From contig NC_009411.2 of assembly GCF_000002875.2 (NCBI RefSeq), forward strand, positions 620,001 to 684,000: 64,000 nucleotides of DNA. The letters run 5' to 3'. The notes beneath the pieces were generated by a model. The model was not told the origin of the DNA. It searched no databases and was given only the letters and a program-made list of their open reading frames with translations. Source of the stretch: Leishmania infantum JPCM5. Lineage: Eukaryota > Euglenozoa > Kinetoplastea > Trypanosomatida > Trypanosomatidae. Below are positions 1 to 9,793 of this stretch, piece by piece. The position numbers were made by a program, and so were the translations under genes. The stretch's first letter is position 1; each line of letters opens with the position of its first letter.

Positions 1-2052
1 GCAGCGTACTACACCCAGCCGGTGGCCGCTGAGACGTACAGGGCGTTGTTAGCCCGAATGCTGCGACACAACCGGCACGTGTCGAAGACCGGCGCAGGTC
101 AGCTTGTCAGCTGGCAGGCCGCGATGAAGGTGATGAGCGAGGCAGTGCTGGCGCACGGCACCTCGCTGCCGACCCGCGTGTCTGTCTCGACGCTGCGCCT
201 TCTAGCACCGCACCGGCAGTGGCGCACGGCCATTGACGTGCTTAAGCTAAACCAGGCGAATGGACAGCTTACAAAGCCGATGTTGCTGGATGCGGCTCAC
301 GCCTGTGCAACGTCAGCGGCATGGCCCCATGCCCTCCAGCTGCTCATGCACCTTCATCAGCAGGATCCGCCGCTTCTGTTCGACGCGATACAGAGTATGC
401 GACCACCTGGCACGACTGCCCTCACAGCCGCTGCCAGCGCTCACGCATTGCTTCCGTCCGTCCACGACGGCGGAGCCCCAACACCGGCGCAGCAGCACAT
501 TTTGAGCGTCCTGAACAGCGTGGTTGGGAGCGTTCCGCATGAGGTGGCAGCGCGGAGCCCGCTCTGCACATCGTACCTGACTCACCTGCTGGCAAGCACC
601 ACGTTGACACCCGAGCTAAAGGTGCAGCGAGCAACGGCGGCCATGGCGCAGCTGCCGTGGACAGCCGCACTGGCACTGCTGAGCGACCTGAGCGAGCCGG
701 CCTTGCTGACAGATGTAGAGTGGACGCGTGTGCGCGACGCCGTTCTGCTCCACTCCAACTCTGGCACCGGTAAAGGAGACGGTGGCAGCGGCGCAGGAGA
801 GGAACGACAGCGGCGGCGGCCGTTGTCAGCGAAGCGAAGGTCGAAGAGGAAGAGAGACGCCTCCTCTGCTGTCACCTTGCCCGATGCGGCGGAGCCGGAA
901 AAGGATGAGGAGGCCGCGGAGGGCGCGGTGCCATCCTCTTCCACGTCTCTGAACGCTTCCATCTCGCCATTGGCACCATCGGTGACGACCGCAGCAGCTG
1001 CACACTCCCAAGACACTGCCGTACTCAGTACAGCGGTTCTCTTCTCCCGCATGCAGCTCCTACGCGCTTCTCCCCTGACAGCAGCAGCCATGATCGCCGT
1101 TATGGTGGACAAGCTTCCCACGCCGGAGATGGCAGCTGCGTTTCTCCAGAGCTGCGCAGCGCACCTTGCGCAACCCGTGCCGGCCCCTTCCTCGGCAGCG
1201 GATGCTCTCGACACCGCGCTACAGGGTAGTGGCCTCACTGTGGGCTCGGTGGCGGCCGCACGCCACCCCGTTGTCGTCCACGCGCTCTTGCGCAACTGCT
1301 CCCGACACGAAAACGGCTGGGCTATTGCAGCACCGGCGCTGCTTAGGCACAGCGCGGCGCAGGCGACGACCCCGCCCGAGCTGCTCAGCTCACTTGTTCG
1401 ACAGCTGCGGCAGGCGAAGCAAGTAGCGTTGGCGGTACGCCTGCTTCACGAGCACATTATCCCTTCTGGCAGTCTCTTGACACCGACGTCGTGGGAGGAC
1501 ATACTGGAATGCGCACTGGCACACAACCGTGCCATTCGCCTGCGACACCTTCACAGAAAAACGGCGAACTCCCACGACGGTAGTGTGGCCACAAAGGCGG
1601 CCCTGAGGCTATCGAGCGTTCACTGGGTGTCTGCGCTGAGCTGGGTTAAAACCCGGCAGGCGACCTCCAGCGAGGATCGGATTTGCAAGACGGGGACCGG
1701 CCCATCGCAGGGTGCCACGCAGCGCCATCCACTGGAAGTTGTCGCTCTAGAACGGCCCCTGTCACACAAGATGCTGAGCCTCCTCATCAACGTCTGCGTG
1801 CTGGGAGGCAGCCCACAGGGTGCCCTGCACGTGCTTGGCTACGCGCGCCGTGTAAACAAGACGGAGCTGCCCCATACATCGCAGATACGAGCGCTTCTGT
1901 ACTGCATGCAGTACGATCGCCCTTGCGAAGCAGAGGCAATCGTGGAGCAGTGCGCGAAACGCGAAGGCGAGGCCGCCGCGCAACCGTTGCGGCACCTGCT
2001 GCGATTGATACGAGAGGGGAAGTCTGATGACGACGAAGGAGACGAGGAGTGA
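1..2052 (+). CDS. PPR-like organellar RNA-binding protein, 5' end missing
   Basis: The frame is open from base 1, so the N terminus lies outside the window; the first in-frame ATG at 58 is not taken as the start. About 683 codons are visible, ending in an acidic tail rich in Asp and Glu. Paired-helix segments such as WRTAIDVLKLNQ (near residue 75) and MLSLLINVCVLGG (near residue 590) have the spacing and hydrophobic pattern of pentatricopeptide repeats. A basic, Ser/Ala-rich, low-complexity stretch (about residues 250-330) separates the two helical halves. PPR proteins in trypanosomatids mostly act in mitochondrial RNA processing or mitoribosomes. The repeats are divergent, so the family call is an inference and no specific target is proposed. 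Confidence 0.55.
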   Translation, partial: AAYYTQPVAAETYRALLARMLRHNRHVSKTGAGQLVSWQAAMKVMSEAVLAHGTSLPTRVSVSTLRLLAPHRQWRTAIDVLKLNQANGQLTKPMLLDAAHACATSAAWPHALQLLMHLHQQDPPLLFDAIQSMRPPGTTALTAAASAHALLPSVHDGGAPTPAQQHILSVLNSVVGSVPHEVAARSPLCTSYLTHLLASTTLTPELKVQRATAAMAQLPWTAALALLSDLSEPALLTDVEWTRVRDAVLLHSNSGTGKGDGGSGAGEERQRRRPLSAKRRSKRKRDASSAVTLPDAAEPEKDEEAAEGAVPSSSTSLNASISPLAPSVTTAAAAHSQDTAVLSTAVLFSRMQLLRASPLTAAAMIAVMVDKLPTPEMAAAFLQSCAAHLAQPVPAPSSAADALDTALQGSGLTVGSVAAARHPVVVHALLRNCSRHENGWAIAAPALLRHSAAQATTPPELLSSLVRQLRQAKQVALAVRLLHEHIIPSGSLLTPTSWEDILECALAHNRAIRLRHLHRKTANSHDGSVATKAALRLSSVHWVSALSWVKTRQATSSEDRICKTGTGPSQGATQRHPLEVVALERPLSHKMLSLLINVCVLGGSPQGALHVLGYARRVNKTELPHTSQIRALLYCMQYDRPCEAEAIVEQCAKREGEAAAQPLRHLLRLIREGKSDDDEGDEE

Positions 2053-2434
2053 GCCACGCTTTCGAGTGCGCGCGCACGTGAAGGACGGCGTGCCTGCGCG
2101 TGGTGCGTCTTTCGCTCCCCTCTCCCCCTCTTTACCACCTCCTCTGATGGATGGCCATGCGCGCACTCTCGCTCTGTCTTTGGGTTCGTGTGTCGTCTTT
2201 TAAAATGTTGTTGTTCTTGGTACTTGTGCGGTTTGTTCACAGAGTCGTCTCCCTCCTCCCTGCGTTCGCCCCCTTCGGCCTTTTTTCGACCTCCCACTGT
2301 CGCAGACATTTCCGCACAAGCGCTGAAGAAACAGCGAAAAAACGTCGAAAATGAAAATGCAGCCGCTGCGACCCCCCCTTGATGAGGAAGCCAGGCAGCC
2401 TCCCTCTCTCTCCATCCCCCCATTTCCCCATCCC

Positions 2435-2909
2435 CTGCCAAATGCCGAACCTCTTCTGGTGGTGACAGGGTCAGGCACCCGCGACGTAGGGAGGTGAGAG
2501 CGACTCACTGCTACGGATGTCGGCGGCCAGGCCCTGGATGGCGTGGCGTGGGAGCGACCTGCGACAGCGAACACGCTTGTGCCATCCATGTGCTAGGCAG
2601 AGCGTCATGGTGACTCGAACGCATCCCATCCGGCCCTCGCACTGGCCACTGGTGGTAGGCAGCCTGCGTGCCGCCCCGAGGCGGGATGCACCAAGGGTGG
2701 CGACCGGCACGGTGGGGGAGCGGCTGTGCGGCTGCCTGCGACGCGTGTGCTGAGGGCAGAGGTTTGGGGCAGAGGCCGTGCTCAGATGGCTGAGTCGGGT
2801 GCACTGCTGCAACGCGCGTGTCTACGTCTGCTCCGCACCACGCGGATGGGGCCCATGGTCGGGCCGGGGGCCGAGTGCCGCTTCGCTCATGTCACTTGGC
2901 AGAGAGTGG
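2435..2909. repeat. SIDER-like retroposon repeat, copy 1 of 475-bp pair
   Basis: This 475-bp block recurs at 44612-45086 in the same orientation with only three substitutions found by eye. It lies in the presumed 3' UTR of the upstream gene, the usual position of Leishmania SIDER elements, and is followed by A-rich sequence. Its early part resembles the element at 53 kb (shared GTCGGCGG and CACGCTTGTGCC words). Family membership is inferred, as no SIDER consensus could be aligned. Strand of the element is undecided. Confidence 0.6.
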
Positions 2910-3364
2910 GAGAACACAAGGATGCAACGAAACATCAGCGCAGACTTCCATTGCAGGGGAAGTGGGGTACGCATATTCATGCGGAGCGATGCCCGCGTTG
3001 ATCAGTAGATGGGCAGCGACGCGTTAAGATTCTCCTCTATACCGGGGATGGACTCGACTCCCTCTTCCCCTTGTTATTACTCTCACCGCTTCCTTCCTTT
3101 TTTTTTTGTTTCTCTCCGCTGCGGTGGTGCCGCATCGATGGTTGTGCTCATGGCTCTTTTTGGTGCGCGACCTCGGTGGCGGCGCCTCGTTGCTGTTTCC
3201 TTTCTCTTCTTTTTGGGGGGGTTTGCGTTTCGCCCGTCCCAACTGACCCTCTCTATCTCCAGTTCTTAAAAGGAAAGGGAGAAGAAAAACATTTTTAACG
3301 CCGACGCGAGAGCGAGCGTGAGAGCGAACGTTGCATGCACAGGAGCGGCCACACACACGCACAA

Positions 3365-3391
<27 letters not shown>
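3365..3391. repeat. CA dinucleotide microsatellite
   Basis: An almost uninterrupted CA run upstream of the Mic10-like gene. Such runs are common in trypanosomatid spacers. Confidence 0.85.
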
Positions 3392-3395
<4 letters not shown>

Positions 3396-3584
3396 CTTGA
3401 GTACAGCCTCACCCCGGCTCGCTTCTCTCTCAGGTCTTCTGCTTTTTATGGACCTCTATTCCTTTTCCTACACGCTTAAACCGACGTCGTTGCCAGCCGT
3501 CGTCGTCGTCACAGAAGTTCTAAGAAGCTGCCTTCGTGCTTAGCAGCCGCAGCTCTCGCGCTTGTCAGTTTCACGACTCCGCAT

Positions 3585-3631
3585 TCTTCTTTCTTCCGCC
3601 CTGCGTCCTTTCTGCGGTGTTTTTTGACGAA
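3585..3631 (+). promoter_or_regulatory. Predicted spliced-leader acceptor for the Mic10-like gene
   Basis: A pyrimidine-rich tract (TTCTTTCTTCCGCCCTGCG and following T run) is followed by the first AG at 3630-3631. This is the arrangement used for trans-splicing in trypanosomatids. A second, closer tract around 3722-3752 is an alternative. Confidence 0.35.
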
Positions 3632-3778
3632 GCACCTGCCAGTGTGCCCTGGCGCTCTACTGTGACGGCACAATTACGCAGCCCCCCCCCCCAAAAAAAA
3701 AAAAAAACATTCACTAAACCCCCTTTCGACTCCCCATCCTCGCATTGCTCTGTCATCGGGAATAAAGGGGGAAAGGAT

Positions 3779-4126
3779 ATGCGCCACACGGTCGAAATGA
3801 TGTCCGCCACACCGAAGCAACCCTCCACCGCCACCACATCCATCTCGTCGGGTGAGAAGTGGGACCACTCGCTGGAGACGTTGATCCGCAAGTCCACGAT
3901 TGGGTTCGCCTCTGGTATTCTACCGGGGCTTTTGCTGGCCCGCTCGCCGGCGGCACGCAGTGCCATCATCGCCCTGTGCACCGGCGTGGGTAGCGGTATC
4001 GCTTATGGTGAGGCGCGCTACCTTTTCGATCACGATATCATGTTCGACAAGCGTCACTTGATTCAGGTGCAGGTGGTCGGCGGCAGTAGCAGTCAGCAAA
4101 ACGGCGACCAGAAGTCTATTGAGTAG
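3779..4126 (+). CDS. MIC10: Mic10-like MICOS subunit
   Basis: A 115-residue protein with two short hydrophobic segments (about 41-54 and 62-77) joined by a basic loop LARSPAARS. Segment 1 carries spaced glycines G42, G46 and G50. Segment 2 contains GVGSG (69-73), a GxGxG motif, followed by AYGE. This two-helix glycine layout is the hallmark of Mic10, which oligomerises in the inner mitochondrial membrane and bends it at crista junctions. The family is usually 75-110 residues, so the size fits. The start at 3779 is the first ATG after a long non-protein-like upstream stretch; ATGs at 3797 and 3800 (MM) are equally possible. Trypanosomatids are known to carry more than one Mic10, and the paralogue is not decided here. 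Confidence 0.75.
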   Translation: MRHTVEMMSATPKQPSTATTSISSGEKWDHSLETLIRKSTIGFASGILPGLLLARSPAARSAIIALCTGVGSGIAYGEARYLFDHDIMFDKRHLIQVQVVGGSSSQQNGDQKSIE

Positions 4127-5294
4127 AAAAGCTCGCAGGTGACGGAGCCGCCGAGCGTAGAGGGGAGAGGGTGGAGCGGGCGAAAATGTGCAGTTAGCGT
4201 CCCACAGAAAACGCGGGCACTGCTGCGGCTCGTGCTTGTAGGGCCCTTTCATGTCGGGTGTCGTTCTTAGACGTGCTGCTGTGCTTCCTCACCCCGCATC
4301 ACGCGTACATCGATGCGTCGCTGTGCTGTCACTTCTTTCTCTTGCTATTTACGCATGTGTGCGCACGTGGTGCCGGAGAAGCCTGTATGCGTGTCTCTGT
4401 CGTTGTTTGTTGTGTCCTCGATTTGTGAGCGCAGCGCGTGCGCTGGGGGTTTCCTTGTTTTTTTTTCTTCGTTTCCCGTTGCCCTTGTCGGTTTCTGTAT
4501 TACAGTTCTCGTAGCCAAAGTGGAGAAGGCCGGGAGGGGAAGGAAGAGGGGGCGGTGGGGGTTGGGGCATGCAATGCATCCAACTTGCTTGCCCCCACTT
4601 TCAGTGGTACAGTGAGTCAGCCCATCCTTTGGCAGCCTTTCCTGTTGGCATCCTTGGCTAGTGTGCTGCCACCGATGGCCTCCACGCACGTACGCTAACG
4701 GATGGTGTGCGTACGTGCGTGTGCGCAAGCGATGGGCGGCCCATGCTGGCCAACACAACGAGAACCCCACCCTTCCCTGTGTGCCTTCCCACTCAGACGC
4801 AAACAAGCAAAGCATACACAACAACCGCACGAAGCGATCATCGCCGCATCGGTCGTCTCTGTGAATCGAATGCATCTCTGCGAGGATCCTCTCCTGCGGC
4901 GAGAACTTTGCCCTCACCTCTATCCCTCAAATGTGACGTGAATGCGGACGGGCCGTGCGAGTGCGCGCGCAACAGCTCTGTTGCCTCGCGTCACGACAAG
5001 GGAAGTGTGTGCTGTGCGTGGCGGGGAGGGGGAGGGGGAGTTTGGAGCCGCTGCTCCGCTCCTTGCCAAGTGAGGCGGACTCATGCCACCGGTGCCTTCA
5101 CGAAGCAGCGCGCCGACTTCCATCACCCACGGCACGTTTTCTTCTATCTCGGGCGACGGTGCGTGTACGCTTTTCGTTTTCTCTTCGGTAGCGATCTGTT
5201 TTCTTGCGCGAATTCGGTGTGCCGCGCACACGCCCTTACATGCAGATACAGTGCAGCTTTCACGCCGGTGTGCTACGCGTATCATCAAGGAGAC
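4127..5294. other. Intergenic/UTR region
   Basis: About 1.2 kb. The frame of the downstream GNAT gene stays open upstream to 4707, but that part has no protein-like composition and is read as UTR. Pyrimidine-rich runs occur near 4450-4490 and 5140-5185. No other gene is seen. Confidence 0.55.
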
Positions 5295-6059
5295 ATGCCC
5301 GCACGTAAGCAAGAGTCGGAAGCGGTCAAGGCACTCTTCCACTACCCGTGCCACAGTTTCATTGTGCGGTCTGCTCTGGAAGGGCACATGGGACAGGTGA
5401 CGGTTCGTGGCAGCAGCGCCGCGGCAACGCTGAGAGCCCGCATCACCGTCGGCGTGTTCACTGTCCTCGCCGGTGCCCCCGACGCGGAACTTGTCAGCGG
5501 CATCACAACCTCCCTTGTCGTTCCCGTCCAGCCTGAATGGATTCCGCTCATTGAAGCGCATTCGCCTGCCCTGAAGCCTTATATTCGCTACCCCATGGTC
5601 ACCGCGACAGGGTCATTCGACGTGAGGCGTCTGCAACAGTATGCGGCGGCGTGCCCTGCCGCCTACGTCATCGAGCCCATCACGGAGGCGCTAGCGGAGC
5701 GCACGCGGAAGATGAAGTGGTCCTTCGACCTCTGCGGCAACTTCCGCGACGCCGCCGACTTCGCGGCGCGGGGAATCGGCTTCGTCGCTCTGGAGAGGGC
5801 AACCGGCAACATTGCAGCCGGTGCGTCCAGCTTTGCCATCTGCGACGGAGGTGTTGAGGTGGAGGTGGACACGGCGGAATCACATCAACGTCGCGGCTTG
5901 GCGCTGGCGTGCTCTGCTCGGCTCATCTTAGAGTGCCTGAAGCGTGGCCTATATCCAAACTGGGATGCGCACGTGCCGCACTCGGCGCACCTGGCAGAGA
6001 AGCTCGGCTACACGCGGGGCACACCGTACAAGGCCTACGTTGAGGAGCTCCCAACATGA
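5295..6059 (+). CDS. GNAT-family N-acetyltransferase
   Basis: A 254-residue protein whose C-terminal half has the GNAT fold signatures. A beta strand region (IGFVALERATGNIAAG) is followed by VEVEVDT and then the acetyl-CoA loop ESHQRRGLA (around residues 195-203). Next come a helix and the closing segment YPNWDAHVPHSAHLAEKLGY, typical of the GNAT acetyltransferase group that Pfam separates as PF12746. The N-terminal half is a less conserved substrate-side domain. The start at 5295 is chosen because protein-like composition begins there. The substrate cannot be told from sequence. No targeting signal is evident, so a cytosolic location is the default guess. Confidence 0.75.
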   Translation: MPARKQESEAVKALFHYPCHSFIVRSALEGHMGQVTVRGSSAAATLRARITVGVFTVLAGAPDAELVSGITTSLVVPVQPEWIPLIEAHSPALKPYIRYPMVTATGSFDVRRLQQYAAACPAAYVIEPITEALAERTRKMKWSFDLCGNFRDAADFAARGIGFVALERATGNIAAGASSFAICDGGVEVEVDTAESHQRRGLALACSARLILECLKRGLYPNWDAHVPHSAHLAEKLGYTRGTPYKAYVEELPT

Positions 6060-6367
6060 AGATTCACTCTCCCATTGGCGCGTCTTTGCGTGCTGCGGGT
6101 AGGCCCTGCACTGCTCACCGCTTGTACGGCCCTGACTACCTTACGCATGTGCCCCGGGAAAAGGCTGGAGGGGGGAAGTGGGCTAGCTGAGAACAGCAGC
6201 GGCCGCGGCGGCCGCTCACGTGCGGTGCCTTCGTCCCTTGTCACGTTTCCTTTTCTCCCGTTCTCTCCACATCATTCCTGCTCCCTTCGTGCGAGCTTGC
6301 GGTCTTGTGCGCGCAAACGAAACGGGCATTCGCGAATAAAGCAGCGCATGTGGCGAGCACTGCCACG

Positions 6368-6402
<35 letters not shown>

Positions 6403-7036
6403 CTGTCCCCGAAAGCGGCGTTGACAAGATTATAACAGCACTTCAGAAAACCGAAGCACCTTTACGAAGACACCGAAACGGCCCAGAGGACAAACTCCGT
6501 GGAGGAGATACCCTTTCCCCTCTGGCGCGCTTTGGCTGTCGAGGCCCCCTCCCTCATCAACCCCACGCTCCCGGGGCTGCCGACTCCCGACATTGACTCG
6601 CACCCGCCCTTTCGCAGGAAGCAGACGCGACCGCATTGCTTTGCCTGTCTCGTCCCCGCCAGCATGTCGCATACCCGTTCTCTTTCTCCTCGTCTTCGTC
6701 CTGCCATGAGCGCTTCCCGGAGAGAGCATGTGCAGCGCGGACGGGCGTGCTACTTGTGTATGTATACCTCTCCCTCGTACTTTTCACGCATCCTTCCTCA
6801 CTTTCCTCGCTCCTCCCTTCACTTATCCTCTTTTCCCGCGTCGCTGCGGCTGCCCCGCCCTTCGCCCGTGAAACTCCAAGCGGCAGCCGACGTGCACGTC
6901 GCTACTCTCTCGTTTCCCTTTCCTCTCCCACCCACGCGCTGAGGGGCAGCTCGCTTTCATCTGTTGTACTCCATATACAAACATACACTATATATATATA
7001 TATATATGCACTGCTTGCGCGAGCCGCAACAAGAAA
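6060..7036. other. Intergenic/UTR region with microsatellites
   Basis: About 1 kb. It contains a GC-rich near-palindrome around 6199-6217, a CA run (6371-6399), pyrimidine-rich blocks near 6790-6840 and 6905-6930, and a TA run (6989-7007) just before the RPB11 start. No gene seen. Confidence 0.6.
6989..7007. repeat. TA dinucleotide run
   Basis: A TA repeat 30 bases upstream of the RPB11 ATG, presumably within its short 5' UTR or next to its splice acceptor. Confidence 0.8.
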
Positions 7037-7441
7037 ATGGCGGTCCCTCATGGCATGCTGATTTCTCGCAACGACATCACCCCAGACAGTCTAGTGGACT
7101 TGCCGGGAGATCGTAAGATTGTGGAGCAGATCTCCAACACGATGGCTAACTCCTCCCTGTTTAAGATGGAGAAGGAGGACCACACACTGGCGAACCTGCT
7201 GCGCATGAAGCTGCACGAGTCGCCATTTGTGCAGATTGCGGGCTACCGAGTACCGCATCCAACAAAGCATAACGTGGAGCTGCGCGTGCAAACGGCGTCG
7301 AACGGGACGGACGCGCCAGTCCCTGCCCCGAAAAAGGCGCTGCAAGACGCGATCAACGGCTGCTTGAAGGATTTAGAGGTGTTTGAGGAGCAGCTGCGGC
7401 GCGAGGCACAGCTGAAGGGTCTCGAGGCGTCCCCATCATGA
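7037..7441 (+). CDS. RPB11: RNA polymerase II subunit RPB11
   Basis: A 134-residue protein with the RPB11/AC19 signature MEKEDHTLANLLRMKL near residues 44-59, followed by VQIAGYRVPHP and KHNVELRVQT, matching the second half of the RpoA/D heterodimerisation domain. The C terminus is a long amphipathic helix (QDAINGCLKDLEVFEEQLRR). RPB11 pairs with RPB3 to nucleate assembly of RNA polymerase II, the eukaryotic counterpart of the alpha dimer. The paralogue AC19 (RPAC2), shared by Pol I and III, has a longer N-terminal extension, so RPB11 fits better. Length is normal (human about 117, yeast 120), with a slightly extended C terminus. The start is the first ATG after the TA run. Confidence 0.9.
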   Translation: MAVPHGMLISRNDITPDSLVDLPGDRKIVEQISNTMANSSLFKMEKEDHTLANLLRMKLHESPFVQIAGYRVPHPTKHNVELRVQTASNGTDAPVPAPKKALQDAINGCLKDLEVFEEQLRREAQLKGLEASPS

Positions 7442-8599
7442 GCAGATGGGAATAAAAGAGTAAACGTGTGCCCCGGGGACAGGATCGCTGCGAGGTGTGG
7501 ATACACGCTCATGTCTGTCAGCGTGCGCTGGCCCCTCGACATCCGGACCATCCGTCGGCGTCTTTTTCTATGTTGACTGCGTGTATAGGGAAGTGGTTTG
7601 CAGATGCGCACGCGCCATCAACGCTTCTGTGTCTTGTCAAACGTGTGGTTTGTGATGCGGCTCGATCTTTGCTGGGCCACAGGTATGCGTGTCTGTGCCC
7701 ACCTGTGTGTGGGCCTAGTTTTCCGTTAGCCTCCTCTCCCTCTCCCGGCGCGCGGGCTTTCCCTTCTAAAGCTGCGTGAAGGGATCGGCTTGTAGAGAGG
7801 GCCGCACCAGCTGCCACGCATGCGCATCTGCCACAACGTACAAACAAGCAGAGGATATACTGGTAATAGCTCACCGTCGCCTTTTTCTTCGAAGTGGCAG
7901 CACAGCGTCTGAGAAGCTCGTGTGCTTCGTTCAGCGCGTGCTTCCGATGCTTTCTCAGTGACTGATCGGAAGCCACAGAGCCCTCTTGCCTGTTTTTCAC
8001 CTCCGTGGTGGGTGCCACATGGTGGTTTGCTCGCCTCCATCTGTCTCGCTGCCGTATGTTTTGTTTGTTTGTTTTGGTTCGCTGCTGGCACTTCGTCTTC
8101 CTTCCTCGCTCGTTGGCTTGCTTTTTCTCTGTCGTTGGCGAAGAAATGACCATCTCGTCGTGCGGGGTGGGACAGCAGAGGCGCAAACACAAAGCGGATC
8201 AGCGACAGACGCAAGTCCCTCCCCCAAACAGCAACTGCGACTCTTCGCTGCGTTCACACATGCACCCCTCGCCATCAGGGTTCTTTCCTTCCTCATCAAC
8301 GCCCTTCAACTCCAGGGCAAAGAGAGAGGAGCGCGGCAGACATCTCTTCCTGATGGCGACGAGTGCACTATTCTCGTGATCTTGTTCTTTCTTCGGCGCC
8401 TCTCCGATACCCGCTTCCCTTCGATGGGGTTGCGCTGTGCAGGGCTGCATCGGTACTGCTACTCCGTCAGCGTCGTCGAAGCGCCCGCCAGGCCCGCTTT
8501 CCCCGGCTTCTCTGTCTCTACACTGAATCCCTCCATGCCTGTCTTTCTCTGTGAACTCTGACGAGGAAAGAAGGCGATGCTGATACGAGGCGCCGCTCC

Positions 8600-9300
8600 G
8601 TGCTAACCGTTCAGCGATCATGAATGTTGCGGCTGTGCGTGCGTTCATGCGGCCGGATTGGTGCCGCTGTGCGAGCTGGGGGAACTGCTGCGCGCGTGCC
8701 CGCGCAGTCTGCCCGCCCCACAGAGCCCGGCGACCGTGTCGGAGGAAGGTGCCGCCGCTCTCTGGGAGCGCCGAGGGTGAGGTGGACAAGCGGTGCTAGT
8801 GCGCCGCAGCGAGCACAGCACTGCGCACCAGGCCGTTCGCGACGACCGCCGCGGTGTACGGCCTGTGCGCCGACGCCACCTTGCACGAATGGCGGGGGGG
8901 GGGGCTGCGCGCATAAAGCAGGCGACAGAGTACGCCGCCATGACGGGCACGCGATGGGGCAGCGGCCCCGCCGATCGCGTAGGTGTGGCAGCGCACAGTT
9001 CGGTGCGCTGCGGCTTTTGAGACGCCTTTTCTTGTCTGCTGGGGCTACGGCTGCCCTTTATGTGGGCAGCACGTCTGCCATCGCTGCTTTGAGCACCGAC
9101 TATCCACACAGCCGTGCAGTCAATGCGGAGTTTCATGGCTGCATGTCTCCCTTGCCGCACCTGGTCCACGACACGTTGCACAGAACCCGGCGAGACCCCC
9201 GCGGACAGGCCTAGCCGCGATCCCGGATACCAAGCGCGACGGCGCACAACTGGTGACACGGGGAGGTGAGACAGTAAGCTCGAAGGGCGGGTGGCTCCGT
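8600..9300. other. GC-rich unassigned block, possible dead gene or retroposon relic
   Basis: Composition shifts sharply from T/C-rich spacer to GC-rich, coding-like DNA, with several overlapping ORFs on both strands but none clearly real. On the + strand, 9043-9123 encodes a cysteine cluster (CPLCGQHVCHRC then CSQCG) with the C-x2-C-x4-C-x2-C spacing of a half FYVE or RING finger. No complete domain, start or orthologue is evident. It may be a decayed gene or a degenerate retroposon; I cannot decide. Confidence 0.3.
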
Positions 9301-9504
9301 GCTCTCATCTGTGGACACAAGCACAAGCGTGTACGCGAATTAGTGCTCCTGGATACAAAAAAAAGCCGAAGACGCTCTCAATGCCGAACCGTTATGGCCC
9401 TCCGTGTAACTCTCTCTCTCTGCACTTCCTCCCTCTCCTCTCTCCCCCCTCTCGTGAAGGCGAAGGAACAGACGTATTGATGCATTCTTTACATCTGAAG
9501 TAAC

Positions 9505-9631
9505 GCACGTGCTGTCACCTCCCTCCCCCTCCCCTGCGCCTCTGTTTGTTCTTTCGGCTGCGTTTTGTGTGTGTGTGTGTCTTCTTTCTCTGGGGTGCTG
9601 CACCCACCCCTCCCCTCCCCCATACCCGCAG
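9505..9631 (+). promoter_or_regulatory. Predicted spliced-leader acceptor for the polytopic acyltransferase gene
   Basis: Successive pyrimidine tracts end in CCCCCATACCCGCAG, with AG at 9630-9631, about 160 bases before the ATG. No AG interrupts the final tract, which suits a trans-splice acceptor. Confidence 0.45.
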
Positions 9632-9793
9632 CGCTGCCGTGCACGCACCAGCCCACTACCCAGCACACGCAGCGCTGCCTTCATTCCGTTTTTCCTTCGT
9701 TGCTCGTTTGGTGCCTGCAATCATTTCTTTAGCGGCTCCAGTAGCGACACGCCACGGCAGCTCAGAGGCTTGTGGAAGCCGTTTCGCGCAGCC

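Larger units (their letters stand above)
2053..3778. other. Intergenic/UTR region
   Basis: About 1.7 kb between the PPR-like gene and the Mic10-like gene. It holds the 475-bp SIDER-like repeat (2435-2909), pyrimidine-rich runs (for example 3085-3120 and 3195-3225), a CA microsatellite near 3365 and a C-then-A homopolymer pair near 3682-3708. No ORF here has protein-like composition. Confidence 0.6.
7442..9793. other. Long intergenic/UTR region
   Basis: About 2.35 kb between RPB11 and the giant acyltransferase gene. Up to about 8560 it is ordinary T/C-rich spacer. A GC-rich block (8600-9300) is listed separately. From 9400 onward it is the pyrimidine-rich 5' region of the next gene. Confidence 0.55.

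Noticed and set aside
4707..5294. Upstream in-frame extension of the GNAT gene
   Set aside because: Composition is spacer-like (Cys/Arg/His-rich) and the acetyltransferase sequence starts at 5295.
6199..6217. GC-rich near-palindrome AGCGGCCG-CGG-CGGCCGCT
   Set aside because: Only an 8-bp stem; common in GC-rich DNA and not worth a separate claim.
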